Shown here piece by piece: positions 42,301 through 50,742 of a DNA stretch of 64,000 nucleotides. The stretch covers positions 59,215 to 123,214 of the forward strand of contig CAMDRT010000011.1 in assembly GCA_945906815.1 (NCBI GenBank). The letters are read 5' to 3'. Below the pieces are notes generated by a model. The model made no database searches. It was not told the DNA's origin and was given only the letters and a program-made list of their open reading frames with translations. Source of the DNA: Bordetella parapertussis (GTDB lineage Bacteria > Pseudomonadota > Gammaproteobacteria > Burkholderiales > SG8-41). How positions within the stretch are numbered: the first letter of the stretch is position 1; each line of letters starts with the position of its first letter. The position numbers and the translations under genes were made by a program.

Positions 42301-42353
42301 ACCATAGCATTGTGTAACGACTTTGTCATTACAGGGCGGCGCTCTGCTATACT
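42301..42353. promoter_or_regulatory. Back-to-back promoters of the antitoxin and kdsD with a shared operator-like repeat
   Basis: Plus strand: TTGTCA (42323-42328), a 19-base spacer and TGC-TATACT (-10 at 42348-42353) drive kdsD. Minus strand: ATGACA (42324-42329), a 17-base spacer and TGC-TATGGT (-10 at 42301-42306) drive the antitoxin. The two -35 boxes overlap by five bases. The inverted repeat TGTAACGAC-TTT-GTCATTACA (42313-42333, 8 of 9 arm bases complementary) covers them both, as expected for the operator of a ribbon-helix-helix regulator. Confidence 0.65.
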
Positions 42354-42359
42354 TTTCCC

Positions 42360-43373
42360 ATGAATTCAGCTCCAACTGCCACGGATCACGCGGCGGCACA
42401 ACACAGCGCGAGCGATACACTGGCGGTGGCGCGGCAGGTGCTCGAGATCGAGGCGCGCGCGTTGCAGCATGTCAGCGCCCGTCTTGACGCGGCGTTTGCT
42501 GCAGCGGTGGAAAAAATCCTCGCCTGCAGCGGGCGCGTGGTGGTCAGCGGCTTAGGCAAAACCGGGCATATCGCGCGCAAAATTGCGTCCACTCTGGCGA
42601 GTACCGGCACGCCGGCGTTTTTTGTGCATGCTGCCGAGGCGAGTCATGGCGACCTGGGCATGGTCACCCGCAACGACGTGTTTCTGGCGTTGTCCCATTC
42701 CGGCGAGAGCAGCGAAATCCTGGCGCTGCTGCCGGTGTTGAAGCGTCAAGGCGCGGTGCTGATCGCGATCACCGGCAATGCGGCATCGTCGCTGGCGGCG
42801 CAGGCGCATCTGCATCTATACGCCGGCGTCGAAATGGAGGCGTGTCCGCTGAATCTCGCGCCCACCGCGAGCACCACCGCGGCGCTGGCGCTGGGTGATG
42901 CGCTGGCGGTGGCGCTGATGCGCGCGCGCGGCTTTACGCGGGATGAGTTTGCGCTGTCGCATCCCGGTGGCGCGCTGGGGCGGCGCTTGCTGACGCTGGT
43001 GCGGGATGTGATGCGCACCGGTGCCGCGATTCCGGCGGTCGCGGAAACGGTGACGGCGATGGACGCCATGCGCGAAATGACGCGCGGCATGATGGGCATG
43101 ACGGCGGTAGTCAATGCGCGCCGCGAGGTGATTGCGATTTTCACCGACGGCGACCTGCGCCGCGCTCTGGAAAAAGGTGTGGATTTGCGGGTGACGCCGA
43201 TTGCGCAGCTGATGACGCGCCAGCCGTGCACCTTGCGCGCCGATCAGTTGGCAGCCGAAGCCGTGGAGATCATGGAACGCAACAAGGTGAATCAGTTGCT
43301 GGTGGTGGATGCCCAGCAGGTGCTGGCGGGCGCATTGAATATGCACGATTTGTTCCGCGCCAAAGTGGTCTAA
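42360..43373 (+). CDS. kdsD: D-arabinose-5-phosphate isomerase
   Basis: A 337-residue KdsD/KpsF/GutQ enzyme giving arabinose 5-phosphate, the first precursor of Kdo in lipopolysaccharide. The SIS domain shows GRVVVSGLGKTGHIARKIASTLASTGTPAFFVHAAEASHGDLGM (near residues 60-102), ALSHSGESSEI and NLAPTASTTAALALGDALAVALM. Two CBS domains follow from about residue 215. No ribosome site precedes the ATG, and the -10 box ends only 6 bases before it, so the mRNA is probably leaderless. It is first in a ten-gene block. Confidence 0.95.
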   Translation: MNSAPTATDHAAAQHSASDTLAVARQVLEIEARALQHVSARLDAAFAAAVEKILACSGRVVVSGLGKTGHIARKIASTLASTGTPAFFVHAAEASHGDLGMVTRNDVFLALSHSGESSEILALLPVLKRQGAVLIAITGNAASSLAAQAHLHLYAGVEMEACPLNLAPTASTTAALALGDALAVALMRARGFTRDEFALSHPGGALGRRLLTLVRDVMRTGAAIPAVAETVTAMDAMREMTRGMMGMTAVVNARREVIAIFTDGDLRRALEKGVDLRVTPIAQLMTRQPCTLRADQLAAEAVEIMERNKVNQLLVVDAQQVLAGALNMHDLFRAKVV

Positions 43374-43400
43374 CCGGTAACGTATACGTATTTGAATGGT

Positions 43401-43922
43401 ATGGATATTTATTCCAGGGCGAAACAGGTGCGCGTGGCCGCATTCGATGTCGATGGCGTGCTCACCGACGGTGCCTTGTATTACACCGACGCCGGCGAGG
43501 AATTCAAGGCGTTTCACGTGCAGGATGGTCACGGCCTGAAAATGTTGCAGGAATCGGGGGTGATCATTGCCATCATCACCAGCCGTAGTTCCAAGCTGGT
43601 GGCCAATCGCGCGCGCAATCTGGGCATAGAGCATTTGTATCAGGGTGTGGAGAACAAGCTGCAGGCGATGCACGAGCTGCTGCAACGGCTGGGGCTGGAT
43701 CTCGGTGCCGCGAGCTACATGGGTGACGATGTGATTGATCTGCCGCTGCTGCGGCGCTGCGGCTACGCCGCGTCGGTGCCTGAGGCGCCGGCGCTGGTGC
43801 GCCAGCACGCGCATTACGTAACCCGTGCCGGTGGTGGTCGCGGCGCGGTGCGCGAGTTTTGCGAAACCGTGCTGCATGCGCAAGGCACGCTGGATGCGGC
43901 GCTGGCGCGCTATCTGGCCTAG
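43401..43922 (+). CDS. kdsC: 3-deoxy-manno-octulosonate-8-phosphatase
   Basis: A 173-residue HAD phosphatase that removes phosphate from Kdo 8-phosphate. The nucleophile motif is FDVDGVLTDG near residue 16, followed by FHVQDGHGLKML, the second motif IITSRSS near residue 63, and the metal-binding YMGDDVIDLPLL near residue 112. It has the typical short length of cap-less C0 tetrameric members. I used ATG at 43401. A TTG three codons upstream is in frame. Confidence 0.95.
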   Translation: MDIYSRAKQVRVAAFDVDGVLTDGALYYTDAGEEFKAFHVQDGHGLKMLQESGVIIAIITSRSSKLVANRARNLGIEHLYQGVENKLQAMHELLQRLGLDLGAASYMGDDVIDLPLLRRCGYAASVPEAPALVRQHAHYVTRAGGGRGAVREFCETVLHAQGTLDAALARYLA

Positions 43923-43931
43923 CAACCCGCG

Positions 43932-44516
43932 ATGGGCGAGCGGCTATCCAACTTGTTTCCGCTGGTGTTGCTGGTGCTGCTGGCGGCGCTCAGCTACTGG
44001 CTCGATCGCGCGGCGCAAAGCCCTTTTACGTCACCGCAAAAACCGCTGTCGCACGCAGCCGACTACAGCGCCGATAAACTGCTGGCGACGCGTATGGATT
44101 TAAACGGGAGCATACGCGATACCCTGTACGCGGTGAAGATGGTGCATTTTGCCGACGACGACAGCACCGAGCTCGAACAGCCGCGTTTTATCACGCATGG
44201 ACAGGGCGCGCCCTTGGGCATAACCTCGAAACATGCGCGGGTATCGAGTCATGGCGGCCATCTGTATTTTCGCGGCGAGGTGCGCATCACCCGCGCGCCG
44301 CCGGAGGGCAACAACACCCTCACCGTAACCACGGAGTATCTGCATGTGATGCCGGATGACCACATCGCGAAAACCGATCACGCGGTGACCCTCCGCGAAC
44401 CGCGCCTGACCCTGTCGGCGTCGGGCATGGAATTGAACACGGAAACGCGTGTGTTGAAACTGACGGGTGGAGTCAAAGGTGTATACCATGATGCAAAATC
44501 TGCTGCGCGCCCCTAG
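43932..44516 (+). CDS. lptC: LPS export protein LptC
   Basis: A 194-residue single-pass inner-membrane protein of the Lpt bridge. It has an N-terminal helix (LFPLVLLVLLAALSYWLDR) and a beta-jellyroll periplasmic domain (YAVKMVHFADDDSTELEQPRFI, then YFRGEVRITRAPPEGNNTLTVTTEYLHVMPDDHIAKTDHAVTL). It couples the LptB2FG extractor to LptA. It starts 9 bases after kdsC, and its end overlaps the lptA start by 29 bases. Confidence 0.93.
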   Translation: MGERLSNLFPLVLLVLLAALSYWLDRAAQSPFTSPQKPLSHAADYSADKLLATRMDLNGSIRDTLYAVKMVHFADDDSTELEQPRFITHGQGAPLGITSKHARVSSHGGHLYFRGEVRITRAPPEGNNTLTVTTEYLHVMPDDHIAKTDHAVTLREPRLTLSASGMELNTETRVLKLTGGVKGVYHDAKSAARP

Positions 44517-45150
44517 CGCGCCGCTGAAACGGGCACCGGCGCAACGGTGGCCATGGATGGTGCCGCTGTGGCTGTCGCTGGCCTTGTTGCCGCTGGCTGC
44601 AAGCGCGGAAAAGGCGGATCGCGCCAAGGCGGTCCATGTAGAGTCTGACCGCGTAACCGTGGATGACGTGAAGCAGTTGTCGGTATTCGAAGGCAATGTG
44701 GTGTTGACGCAAGGCACCATGGTCATCCGCGGCGAGCGCCTGGAAGTACGTCAGGACAAGGAAGGTTTCAAGCACGGCACGGTGTGGGGTAAGCGCGCCT
44801 ACTTTCGCCAAAAACGCGAGGGCGTAAACGAATTCATCGAGGGTTGGGCCGAGCGCGTGGAGTACGACAGCCGTGCCGACAAGTTGCAGCTGTTCACGCG
44901 CGCGGCGTTGAAACGTGGCGACGATGATGTTTCCGGTGACTACATTTCGTACGACGCCAACACCGAGTTCTTTCAGGTGATCGGCGGTGGCGCCAAGGCG
45001 GCCAGCGGCAACAATCCCGACGGACGCGTACGCACCGTGCTGCAACCCAAAACGAAATCGCCGCCGCCGGCAACCGCACAGCGGCCGCTGCCCCTGCGAT
45101 CGGCCGACGACATCGCGGCGCCGCGTGATGTGCCGGCGGCGCCCCGCTGA
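44488..45150 (+). CDS. lptA: LPS export protein LptA
   Basis: A 220-residue periplasmic bridge protein. A signal peptide occupies the first 35 or so residues (cut after ASAE). The OstA/LptA jellyroll follows: VHVESDRVTVDDVKQLSVFEGNVVLTQGTMVIRGERLEV near residue 48, then ERVEYDSRADKLQLFTRAALKRGDDDVSGDYISYD. A Pro/Arg-rich C-terminal tail of about 40 residues is longer than in enteric LptA. The start overlaps lptC, with AAAGGTG upstream of the paired ATGs. Confidence 0.93.
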   Translation: MMQNLLRAPSAPLKRAPAQRWPWMVPLWLSLALLPLAASAEKADRAKAVHVESDRVTVDDVKQLSVFEGNVVLTQGTMVIRGERLEVRQDKEGFKHGTVWGKRAYFRQKREGVNEFIEGWAERVEYDSRADKLQLFTRAALKRGDDDVSGDYISYDANTEFFQVIGGGAKAASGNNPDGRVRTVLQPKTKSPPPATAQRPLPLRSADDIAAPRDVPAAPR

Positions 45151-45162
45151 TGCGCCCGCATT

Positions 45163-45939
45163 ATGCTTGAGCAGATGGATGCCCCCACCGCCACCAGCAC
45201 TGCGAGCGCACTGCCGCGCAGCGAGTTGAAAGCCGAGCGCCTGCGCAAGCGCTACCGCGCGCGCACCGTGGTTCACGACGTATCTCTGGCAGTCCAGAGC
45301 GGCGAAGTGATCGGTCTGCTCGGTCCCAACGGCGCTGGCAAGACCACCTGCTTTTACATGATGGTGGGCCTCACGCCGATGGACGGCGGCGAACTGTATC
45401 TCGATGGACAGCGCCTCACGCACATGCCGATCCACCGCCGCGCACAACTGGGGGTGTCGTATCTGCCGCAGGAAGCATCGATTTTCCGCCGCATGTCGGT
45501 GGCCGACAACATACGCGCCATACTCGAATTGCAAAACCGGCGCGAGGTGGATATCAACAACCGGCTTGATGACCTGCTGCGCGACCTGCACATCACGCAC
45601 TTGCGCGACCATGCCGCGATCAGTCTGTCGGGCGGCGAGCGGCGGCGCGTGGAAATCGCGCGCGCGCTGGCGACTTCGCCGCGCTTCATTTTGCTTGATG
45701 AGCCGTTTGCCGGCGTGGATCCGATTGCGGTGATCGAGATCCAAAAAATCATCGGCTTTCTGAAAGAGCGCGGCATCGGCGTGGTGATTACGGATCACAA
45801 CGTGCGTGAAACACTGGGCATCTGCGATCGCGCTTACATCATTAATGAAGGCACCGTGCTGGCGTCCGGGACGCCCACCGAAATCGTCTATAATGAAAGC
45901 GTCAGAAGGATCTATCTGGGAGAAAACTTCCGCCTCTAG
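45163..45939 (+). CDS. lptB: LPS export ABC transporter ATP-binding protein LptB
   Basis: A 258-residue ATPase powering LPS extraction from the inner membrane. Walker A is [16 protein letters not shown] near residue 49, the Q loop is [14 protein letters not shown], the signature is [15 protein letters not shown] near residue 152, and Walker B is [16 protein letters not shown] near residue 173, with the switch His in [12 protein letters not shown]. It carries 20 extra N-terminal residues compared with the E. coli protein. It is followed by rpoN, as is usual. Confidence 0.96.
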   Translation: MLEQMDAPTATSTASALPRSELKAERLRKRYRARTVVHDVSLAVQSGEVIGLLGPNGAGKTTCFYMMVGLTPMDGGELYLDGQRLTHMPIHRRAQLGVSYLPQEASIFRRMSVADNIRAILELQNRREVDINNRLDDLLRDLHITHLRDHAAISLSGGERRRVEIARALATSPRFILLDEPFAGVDPIAVIEIQKIIGFLKERGIGVVITDHNVRETLGICDRAYIINEGTVLASGTPTEIVYNESVRRIYLGENFRL

Positions 45940-46000
45940 CCGTACTGCCCGCGCACACGGGCCATTCCCGCCGGCTTCCGGACAGCTAACGACACTAACC

Positions 46001-47467
46001 ATGAAGCACTCGTTACAACTCCGGCTTTCACAACATCTCACGCTCACACCGCAGTTGCAGCAGGCTATCCGGCTGCTGCAGCTTTCCACGCTGGAGCTCG
46101 ATCAGGAGATCGAACGTTACCTGCGCGAGAACCCCCTGTTGGAACGCGACGAGAGTATTGCAGAAACCGCGCCCAGCACGCGTTTAGCCGATGCCGCGCC
46201 GCAAGCATCCGCCAGCGCCGCGTCGAACGATGAAGCGCATGAGGCCGCCGGCGATGGCAGCGCCACGCGCGAGGACGCGGCGGAGCCCGCCGACATCCTG
46301 GCGGAGCTCAATTACGGCGCTGCCGGCGAGCGCGACGATGGCGATGGTGACGGCGAGGATCGCGATTACCCGCAGATGGCGAGTGATGCGCCCACGCTGC
46401 GCGAGCATTTGCTGTCGCAACTCGCGCTGCTTAACCTCACGCAGCGCGATCGCACCCTCACCGCCTTGTTGATCGACACGCTGGACGAAGCGGGCTACCT
46501 CACGCAGAGTCTCGACGAAGTGCAGGCGATGCTGCCCGAAGAGTTGGCGGTGGATGCCAGTGAGCTGGCGATCGCGTTGCGGCATATCCAGCAATTGGAG
46601 CCGGCCGGCATCGGCGCTTCATCACTGGGCGAGTGTCTTGCGCTGCAACTGGCGGCGTTGCCCGCAGGCACCGCGTATCGTGAGCAGGCGACGGTGGTGG
46701 TCACGCAACACCTCGACGCGCTGGCGGGCAAGGATTACGCGCGCCTGAAGCGCGCGCTGCACTGTGATGACGACGCGCTGCGCGCGGTGCAAAAACTCAT
46801 CACCAGCCTTCAGCCGAAGCCGGGGCGCGACTATGCGCAGGCGGATATTCGTTACGTGATTCCCGATGTCATCGTGGACAAAAAAAAAGGCTTATGGGTG
46901 GTTGCGCTGAATGCGGAGGCGATGCCGAAATTGCGCCTGAACCGCCTCTACGCCAACCTGCTGTCGCGCGGGCACAACGGTACGCAGCCGCTGAGCGGTC
47001 AGTTGCAGGAAGCCAAATGGCTGATCAAGAACGTGCAGCAGCGCTTTGACACGATATTGCGCGTGTCGCAGGCCATCGTCGACCGCCAGCGCAGCTTTCT
47101 GGAGCATGGCGCCATCGCCATGCGTCCGCTGGTGTTGCGTGAAATCGCCGACGTGCTGGGGCTACATGAATCCACGGTATCGCGTGTTACCACCAACAAA
47201 TTCATGCGCACGCCGCGCGGCATTTATGAGTTGAAGTATTTCTTCGGTAGCCATGTCAGCACCGACGCGGGCGGTGCCGCGTCGAGCACCGCCATCCGCG
47301 CGTTGATCAGGCAACTGGTAGACGGCGAAAATTCGCACAAGCCCCTGAGCGACGCGCGGTTGTCAAATCTTCTTGGGCAGCAAGGCATCGTGGTGGCCCG
47401 CCGCACGGTAGCCAAGTACCGTGAGTCACTGCGGATTTTACCCGGCAATCTCCGAAAAACCTTATGA
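46001..47467 (+). CDS. rpoN: RNA polymerase sigma-54 factor
   Basis: A 488-residue sigma-54. Region I is MKHSLQLRLSQHLTLTPQLQQAIRLLQLSTLEL with the LxxLL activator-response pattern. An acidic Ala-rich region II spans about residues 50-130. The core-binding and helix-turn-helix regions follow (VLGLHESTVSRVTTNKFMRTPRGIYELKYFF near residue 386), and the RpoN box ARRTVAKYRE is near residue 467. It would serve the -24/-12 promoter seen before the prepilin gene at 41.1 kb. hpf follows with a near-perfect ribosome site. Confidence 0.96.
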   Translation: MKHSLQLRLSQHLTLTPQLQQAIRLLQLSTLELDQEIERYLRENPLLERDESIAETAPSTRLADAAPQASASAASNDEAHEAAGDGSATREDAAEPADILAELNYGAAGERDDGDGDGEDRDYPQMASDAPTLREHLLSQLALLNLTQRDRTLTALLIDTLDEAGYLTQSLDEVQAMLPEELAVDASELAIALRHIQQLEPAGIGASSLGECLALQLAALPAGTAYREQATVVVTQHLDALAGKDYARLKRALHCDDDALRAVQKLITSLQPKPGRDYAQADIRYVIPDVIVDKKKGLWVVALNAEAMPKLRLNRLYANLLSRGHNGTQPLSGQLQEAKWLIKNVQQRFDTILRVSQAIVDRQRSFLEHGAIAMRPLVLREIADVLGLHESTVSRVTTNKFMRTPRGIYELKYFFGSHVSTDAGGAASSTAIRALIRQLVDGENSHKPLSDARLSNLLGQQGIVVARRTVAKYRESLRILPGNLRKTL

Positions 47468-47480
47468 AGGAGGTCGTATC

Positions 47481-47834
47481 ATGAATTTACATATTACCGG
47501 TCACCACGTTCAGGTCACTGCCGCGATTCGCGATTACGTCAGCGCCAAGTTGGAGCGTGTCACCAAGCATTTCGACCACGTGATCGATGTAAAGGTAATT
47601 ATGTCGGTGGCCAAGCTGCAGCATAAGATCGAGGCGACGGTGCACGTGCGGGGACGTGATATTTTCTGCGAGAGCACGGAGGCAGACATGTACGTGGCGA
47701 TTGATGCCTTGATCGACAAGCTCGACCGTACCATCATCAAACACAAGGAGAAAAATCTGGAGCATCGTCACGCCGGAGCGCCTCTCACGCCGCAGGGGTT
47801 GGAGGACGACACCACACAACAGCAGCTGCAATAA
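47481..47834 (+). CDS. hpf: Ribosome hibernation-promoting factor, short form
   Basis: A 117-residue HPF/YfiA protein that binds the 30S decoding site and promotes 100S dimers in resting cells. Family segments are MNLHITGHHVQVTAAIRDYVSAKLERVTKHFDHVIDVKVIMSV and DIFCESTEADMYVAIDALIDKLDRTIIKHKEK. AAGGAGG seven bases before the ATG fixes the start. It is located between rpoN and ptsN, as in most proteobacteria. Confidence 0.95.
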   Translation: MNLHITGHHVQVTAAIRDYVSAKLERVTKHFDHVIDVKVIMSVAKLQHKIEATVHVRGRDIFCESTEADMYVAIDALIDKLDRTIIKHKEKNLEHRHAGAPLTPQGLEDDTTQQQLQ

Positions 47835-47866
47835 GCGCTGCGCCGACGACTTTCGCGCCCGGTATC

Positions 47867-48343
47867 ATGAATTCTGTTGCACCCATACTGCCGCTGTCCA
47901 ATGTGCTGATCGATGTGGACCTGTCGAGCAAAAAGCGTGTTTTTGAGCAGGCCGGCCTGCTGTTTGAAAACAATCACAGCATCGCGCGCGCGCAGGTGTT
48001 CGAAAGCCTGTTCGCGCGCGAAAAGCTGGGCTCCACTGGCCTGGGGCAGGGGGTGGCGATCCCGCATGGCCGCGTCAAAGGGCTGAAAAACGCGGTGGGC
48101 GCGCTGGTGCGGATGAAAGCGCCGATTCCGTTTGACGCGCCCGACGGCGTCGGGGTTACGCTGATATTTTTGTTGATGGTGCCCGATCGCGCCACCGATG
48201 CGCACCTGCAGATTTTGTCGGTGCTCGCCGAAATGTTCAGCGACAAGGCGTTTCGCGGCGAACTGCTTGCCGCGGCGACGGTGCCCGCTGTGCATGCCCT
48301 GATTACCCACTGGCGTTCCCATGCCCCAGATCAGCATCGCTAA
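47867..48343 (+). CDS. ptsN: Nitrogen PTS enzyme IIA (PtsN)
   Basis: A 158-residue EIIA-Ntr regulatory phosphocarrier. The phosphorylated His is H67 in VAIPHGRVKGL. Other marks are RVFEQAGLLFENN, ESLFAREKLGSTGLGQG and GVTLIFLLMVPDRATDAHLQILSVLAEMF. It links nitrogen and carbon state to potassium uptake and other targets. Its end overlaps the hprK start by 23 bases. NPr and EI-Ntr genes are not in the window. Confidence 0.95.
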   Translation: MNSVAPILPLSNVLIDVDLSSKKRVFEQAGLLFENNHSIARAQVFESLFAREKLGSTGLGQGVAIPHGRVKGLKNAVGALVRMKAPIPFDAPDGVGVTLIFLLMVPDRATDAHLQILSVLAEMFSDKAFRGELLAAATVPAVHALITHWRSHAPDQHR

Positions 48344-49286
48344 GCTGTTCGAGGACAATCACTTGCGCCTCCAGTTGGCGTGGTGCGCGGGCGCGAGCGG
48401 TGGTGCGCGCACGCTCGACGACGAACTGACCAAGGATTCTTCCAAGGGGCTGATCGGGCATTTGAATTTCATACACCCCAATCTGATACAGGTGCTGGGG
48501 GTGTCTGAAATCCAGTACATCGAAAGCCTGCACCAAGCGGACAGCGCATCCTGCGCGGCCACGCTGCGGCAGGTAGCCACGCGTGATCTGGCGTGTTTTA
48601 TCGTCACCGGGGCGCTGCCCGTGCCGCAGGCGTTAGTGGACGCCGCGACGGATACCGCGACGCCGCTGCTGACCTCGCCGATGTCCAGCGTCGAGCTGAT
48701 GTGGATGTTGCGGCCGTATCTGGCGCGGGCGCTGGCTGCGTGCATCACGGTGCACGGCGTGATGCTGGATGTGCTGGGCATGGGGGTGTTGATCACCGGC
48801 GTATCGGGCGCGGGCAAAAGCGAGCTGGCGCTGGAGCTGATTTCACGCGGCAGCGGTCTGATCGCCGATGATGTGGTCGAGCTTTATCGCGTGGGCCCGG
48901 AGAACATCGATGGCCGCTGTCCGCCGTTGCTGAAGGATTTTCTCGAAGTGCGCGGCCTCGGCGTGCTCAACATCCGCACCATATTTGGGGAATCGGCGCT
49001 GCGTCCGCGCAAGGCGTTAAAGCTCATCGTGAATCTGGAGCGTCCCGGCGCCGGCGAAGCGCCTGCCGAGCGGCTGCCGCTGAAACCCGGCGCCGAAAAC
49101 ATCATGGGCGTGCAGGTACGCAAGGTGTCGATCCCGGTGGCGGCGGGCCGCAACCTCGCGGTGCTGACCGAAGCGGCAGTGCGCAATTACGTGCTGCAGT
49201 TGCGCGGCATCGACAGTACCCGCGAATTCATCGAGCGCCAGGCGCAACAGATGGAGCGCGTGCATGACGAAGACGACCGACTCTGA
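48321..49286 (+). CDS. hprK: HPr kinase/phosphorylase
   Basis: A 321-residue bifunctional enzyme acting on a serine of HPr/NPr. The P-loop is GVSGAGKS (residues 160-167), followed by the catalytic ISRGSGLIADDVVELYR with the Asp pair, and the family signature EVRGLGVLNIRTIFG near residue 211. The N-terminal domain is HPrK_N type. It is flanked by ptsN and rapZ, both overlapping it, which shows tight translational coupling. Confidence 0.95.
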   Translation: MPQISIAKLFEDNHLRLQLAWCAGASGGARTLDDELTKDSSKGLIGHLNFIHPNLIQVLGVSEIQYIESLHQADSASCAATLRQVATRDLACFIVTGALPVPQALVDAATDTATPLLTSPMSSVELMWMLRPYLARALAACITVHGVMLDVLGMGVLITGVSGAGKSELALELISRGSGLIADDVVELYRVGPENIDGRCPPLLKDFLEVRGLGVLNIRTIFGESALRPRKALKLIVNLERPGAGEAPAERLPLKPGAENIMGVQVRKVSIPVAAGRNLAVLTEAAVRNYVLQLRGIDSTREFIERQAQQMERVHDEDDRL

Positions 49287-50145
49287 ATCCCGCGCACTCG
49301 ATCTGGTGCTGATCACCGGACTCTCCGGTTCGGGCAAGAGCGTGGCGCTGGCGGTACTGGAGGATGCCGGCTATTACTGCGTCGATAATTTTCCCGGCCA
49401 GTTGCTTAACGGGCTGGTGGATACGCTGGTAAACGCCGGACATACGCGCGCCGCACTCACCATGGATGCGCGTTCGGGCAGCGATATGGCCCACTTTGCG
49501 GCGCACGTGGAAAGTCTGCGCGAGCGCGGCGTGAAGTGCAAAATGCTCTATCTCGACGCCAAAGACGATACGCTGCTCAAGCGCTTTTCGGAAACGCGCA
49601 GACGGCATCCGCTGTGCGATGGCCGGCTGACCCTGACCGAGTGTATTGCACAGGACCGCGCGCTGCTGGCCGATGCCGCGGCGCTGGCGAATCATATCGA
49701 TACCAGCGAGCTGTCGCCCAATGCGCTGCGCACGTGGGTGAAAGACTTTGTCGCGGTGCCGCGCGACGGATTGATACTGTTGTTTGAGTCCTTCGGTTTC
49801 AAGTATGGCATTCCGCTCGACGCGGACCTGGTGTTCGATGTGCGCAGCCTGCCCAATCCCTACTACGACCCGCTGTTGCGTGCGCTGGACGGGAGGGACG
49901 CCGAGGTGATCGCATTCATGCGCGATACGCCCGAAGCGCAACGCATGCTTGAAGATATACGGAAATTTGTCACGACCTGGCTGCCGTCTTACCTGCGTGA
50001 CAACCGCAGCTATCTGACCGTCGCCATCGGCTGCACCGGCGGGCGTCACCGCTCGGTGTATTTTGTCGAGGCGCTGGCGCAGGCGTGTCGCGGCGCCACA
50101 CCCGTGCTCACGCGCCATCGCGGGCTGTCGCAACGTGGCGCGTAG
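49264..50145 (+). CDS. rapZ: RNase adapter protein RapZ
   Basis: A 293-residue nucleotide-binding regulator that in enterics presents the GlmZ small RNA to RNase E. The Walker A motif is LITGLSGSGKSVAL near residue 17, followed by LEDAGYYCVDNFPGQLL. The C-terminal domain has FDVRSLPNPYYDPLLRALDGRD near residue 186 and VAIGCTGGRHRSVYFVEALA near residue 257. It overlaps hprK by 23 bases. Confidence 0.95.
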   Translation: MTKTTDSESRALDLVLITGLSGSGKSVALAVLEDAGYYCVDNFPGQLLNGLVDTLVNAGHTRAALTMDARSGSDMAHFAAHVESLRERGVKCKMLYLDAKDDTLLKRFSETRRRHPLCDGRLTLTECIAQDRALLADAAALANHIDTSELSPNALRTWVKDFVAVPRDGLILLFESFGFKYGIPLDADLVFDVRSLPNPYYDPLLRALDGRDAEVIAFMRDTPEAQRMLEDIRKFVTTWLPSYLRDNRSYLTVAIGCTGGRHRSVYFVEALAQACRGATPVLTRHRGLSQRGA

Positions 50146-50160
50146 CTGGAGCTGCGCAGG

Positions 50161-50742
50161 GTGACGCAAAGCGCACGCCAGAATATTTTTCTATTTCCGC
50201 TGGGCACGGTGTTGTTCCCCGGCGGGGTACTGCCGCTCAAAATATTCGAGCAGCGTTATCTGGAGATGACCAAAGCCTGCCTGCGCGACAACCAGTCGTT
50301 TGGCGTGTGCCTGATTCGCGAGGGCCACGAAGTAGGCGAGCCTGCGGCGCCAGCCAGTGTGGGCTGCCTTGCTGCCATCGAGCAATGGGAGATGCCGCAC
50401 CCCGGCATGTTTCATCTGCTGACGCGCGGCGGCGAACGCTTTCGCATCCTTGAGACTGCGGTGGCGGGCAATGGCTTGATATCGGGCGTGGTGGAAATGC
50501 TGCCGCCGGCCGCGCCGTGTATTCCCGACGCGCACTGTGTAGCGCTGCTCAAAAGCGTGGTGGAGCGGGCGGGGCCGCAGAATTTCCCGCAGCCGCTGGC
50601 GCTGGGCGACGGCGCATGGGTGGCCTACCGGCTGCTGGAGATGCTGTCGTTGCCGCTGACCGTGAAGCAGCGCCTGCTCGAAAGCAGTGATCTTGCCGCA
50701 GTGTTTTCTGAGATTAATAAGTTAATAAAAACAATAAGTTAG
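50161..50742 (+). CDS. LON peptidase substrate-binding domain protein
   Basis: A 193-residue protein with only the N-terminal domain of Lon: FLFPLGTVLFPGGVLPLKIFEQRYLEMTKACLRDNQSFGVCLI (residues 9-51), then a helical end (WVAYRLLEMLSLPLTVKQRLLESSD). No ATPase or protease part is present. The family is widespread, and its role is unclear. The start is GTG at 50161, 15 bases after rapZ. Its stop overlaps the convergent pilin gene by four bases. Confidence 0.88.
   Translation: MTQSARQNIFLFPLGTVLFPGGVLPLKIFEQRYLEMTKACLRDNQSFGVCLIREGHEVGEPAAPASVGCLAAIEQWEMPHPGMFHLLTRGGERFRILETAVAGNGLISGVVEMLPPAAPCIPDAHCVALLKSVVERAGPQNFPQPLALGDGAWVAYRLLEMLSLPLTVKQRLLESSDLAAVFSEINKLIKTIS

Noticed and set aside
44473..46089. 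Minus-strand open frame of 538 codons opposite lptA/lptB
   Set aside because: lptA and lptB on the plus strand have complete motifs. The antisense frame is compositional.
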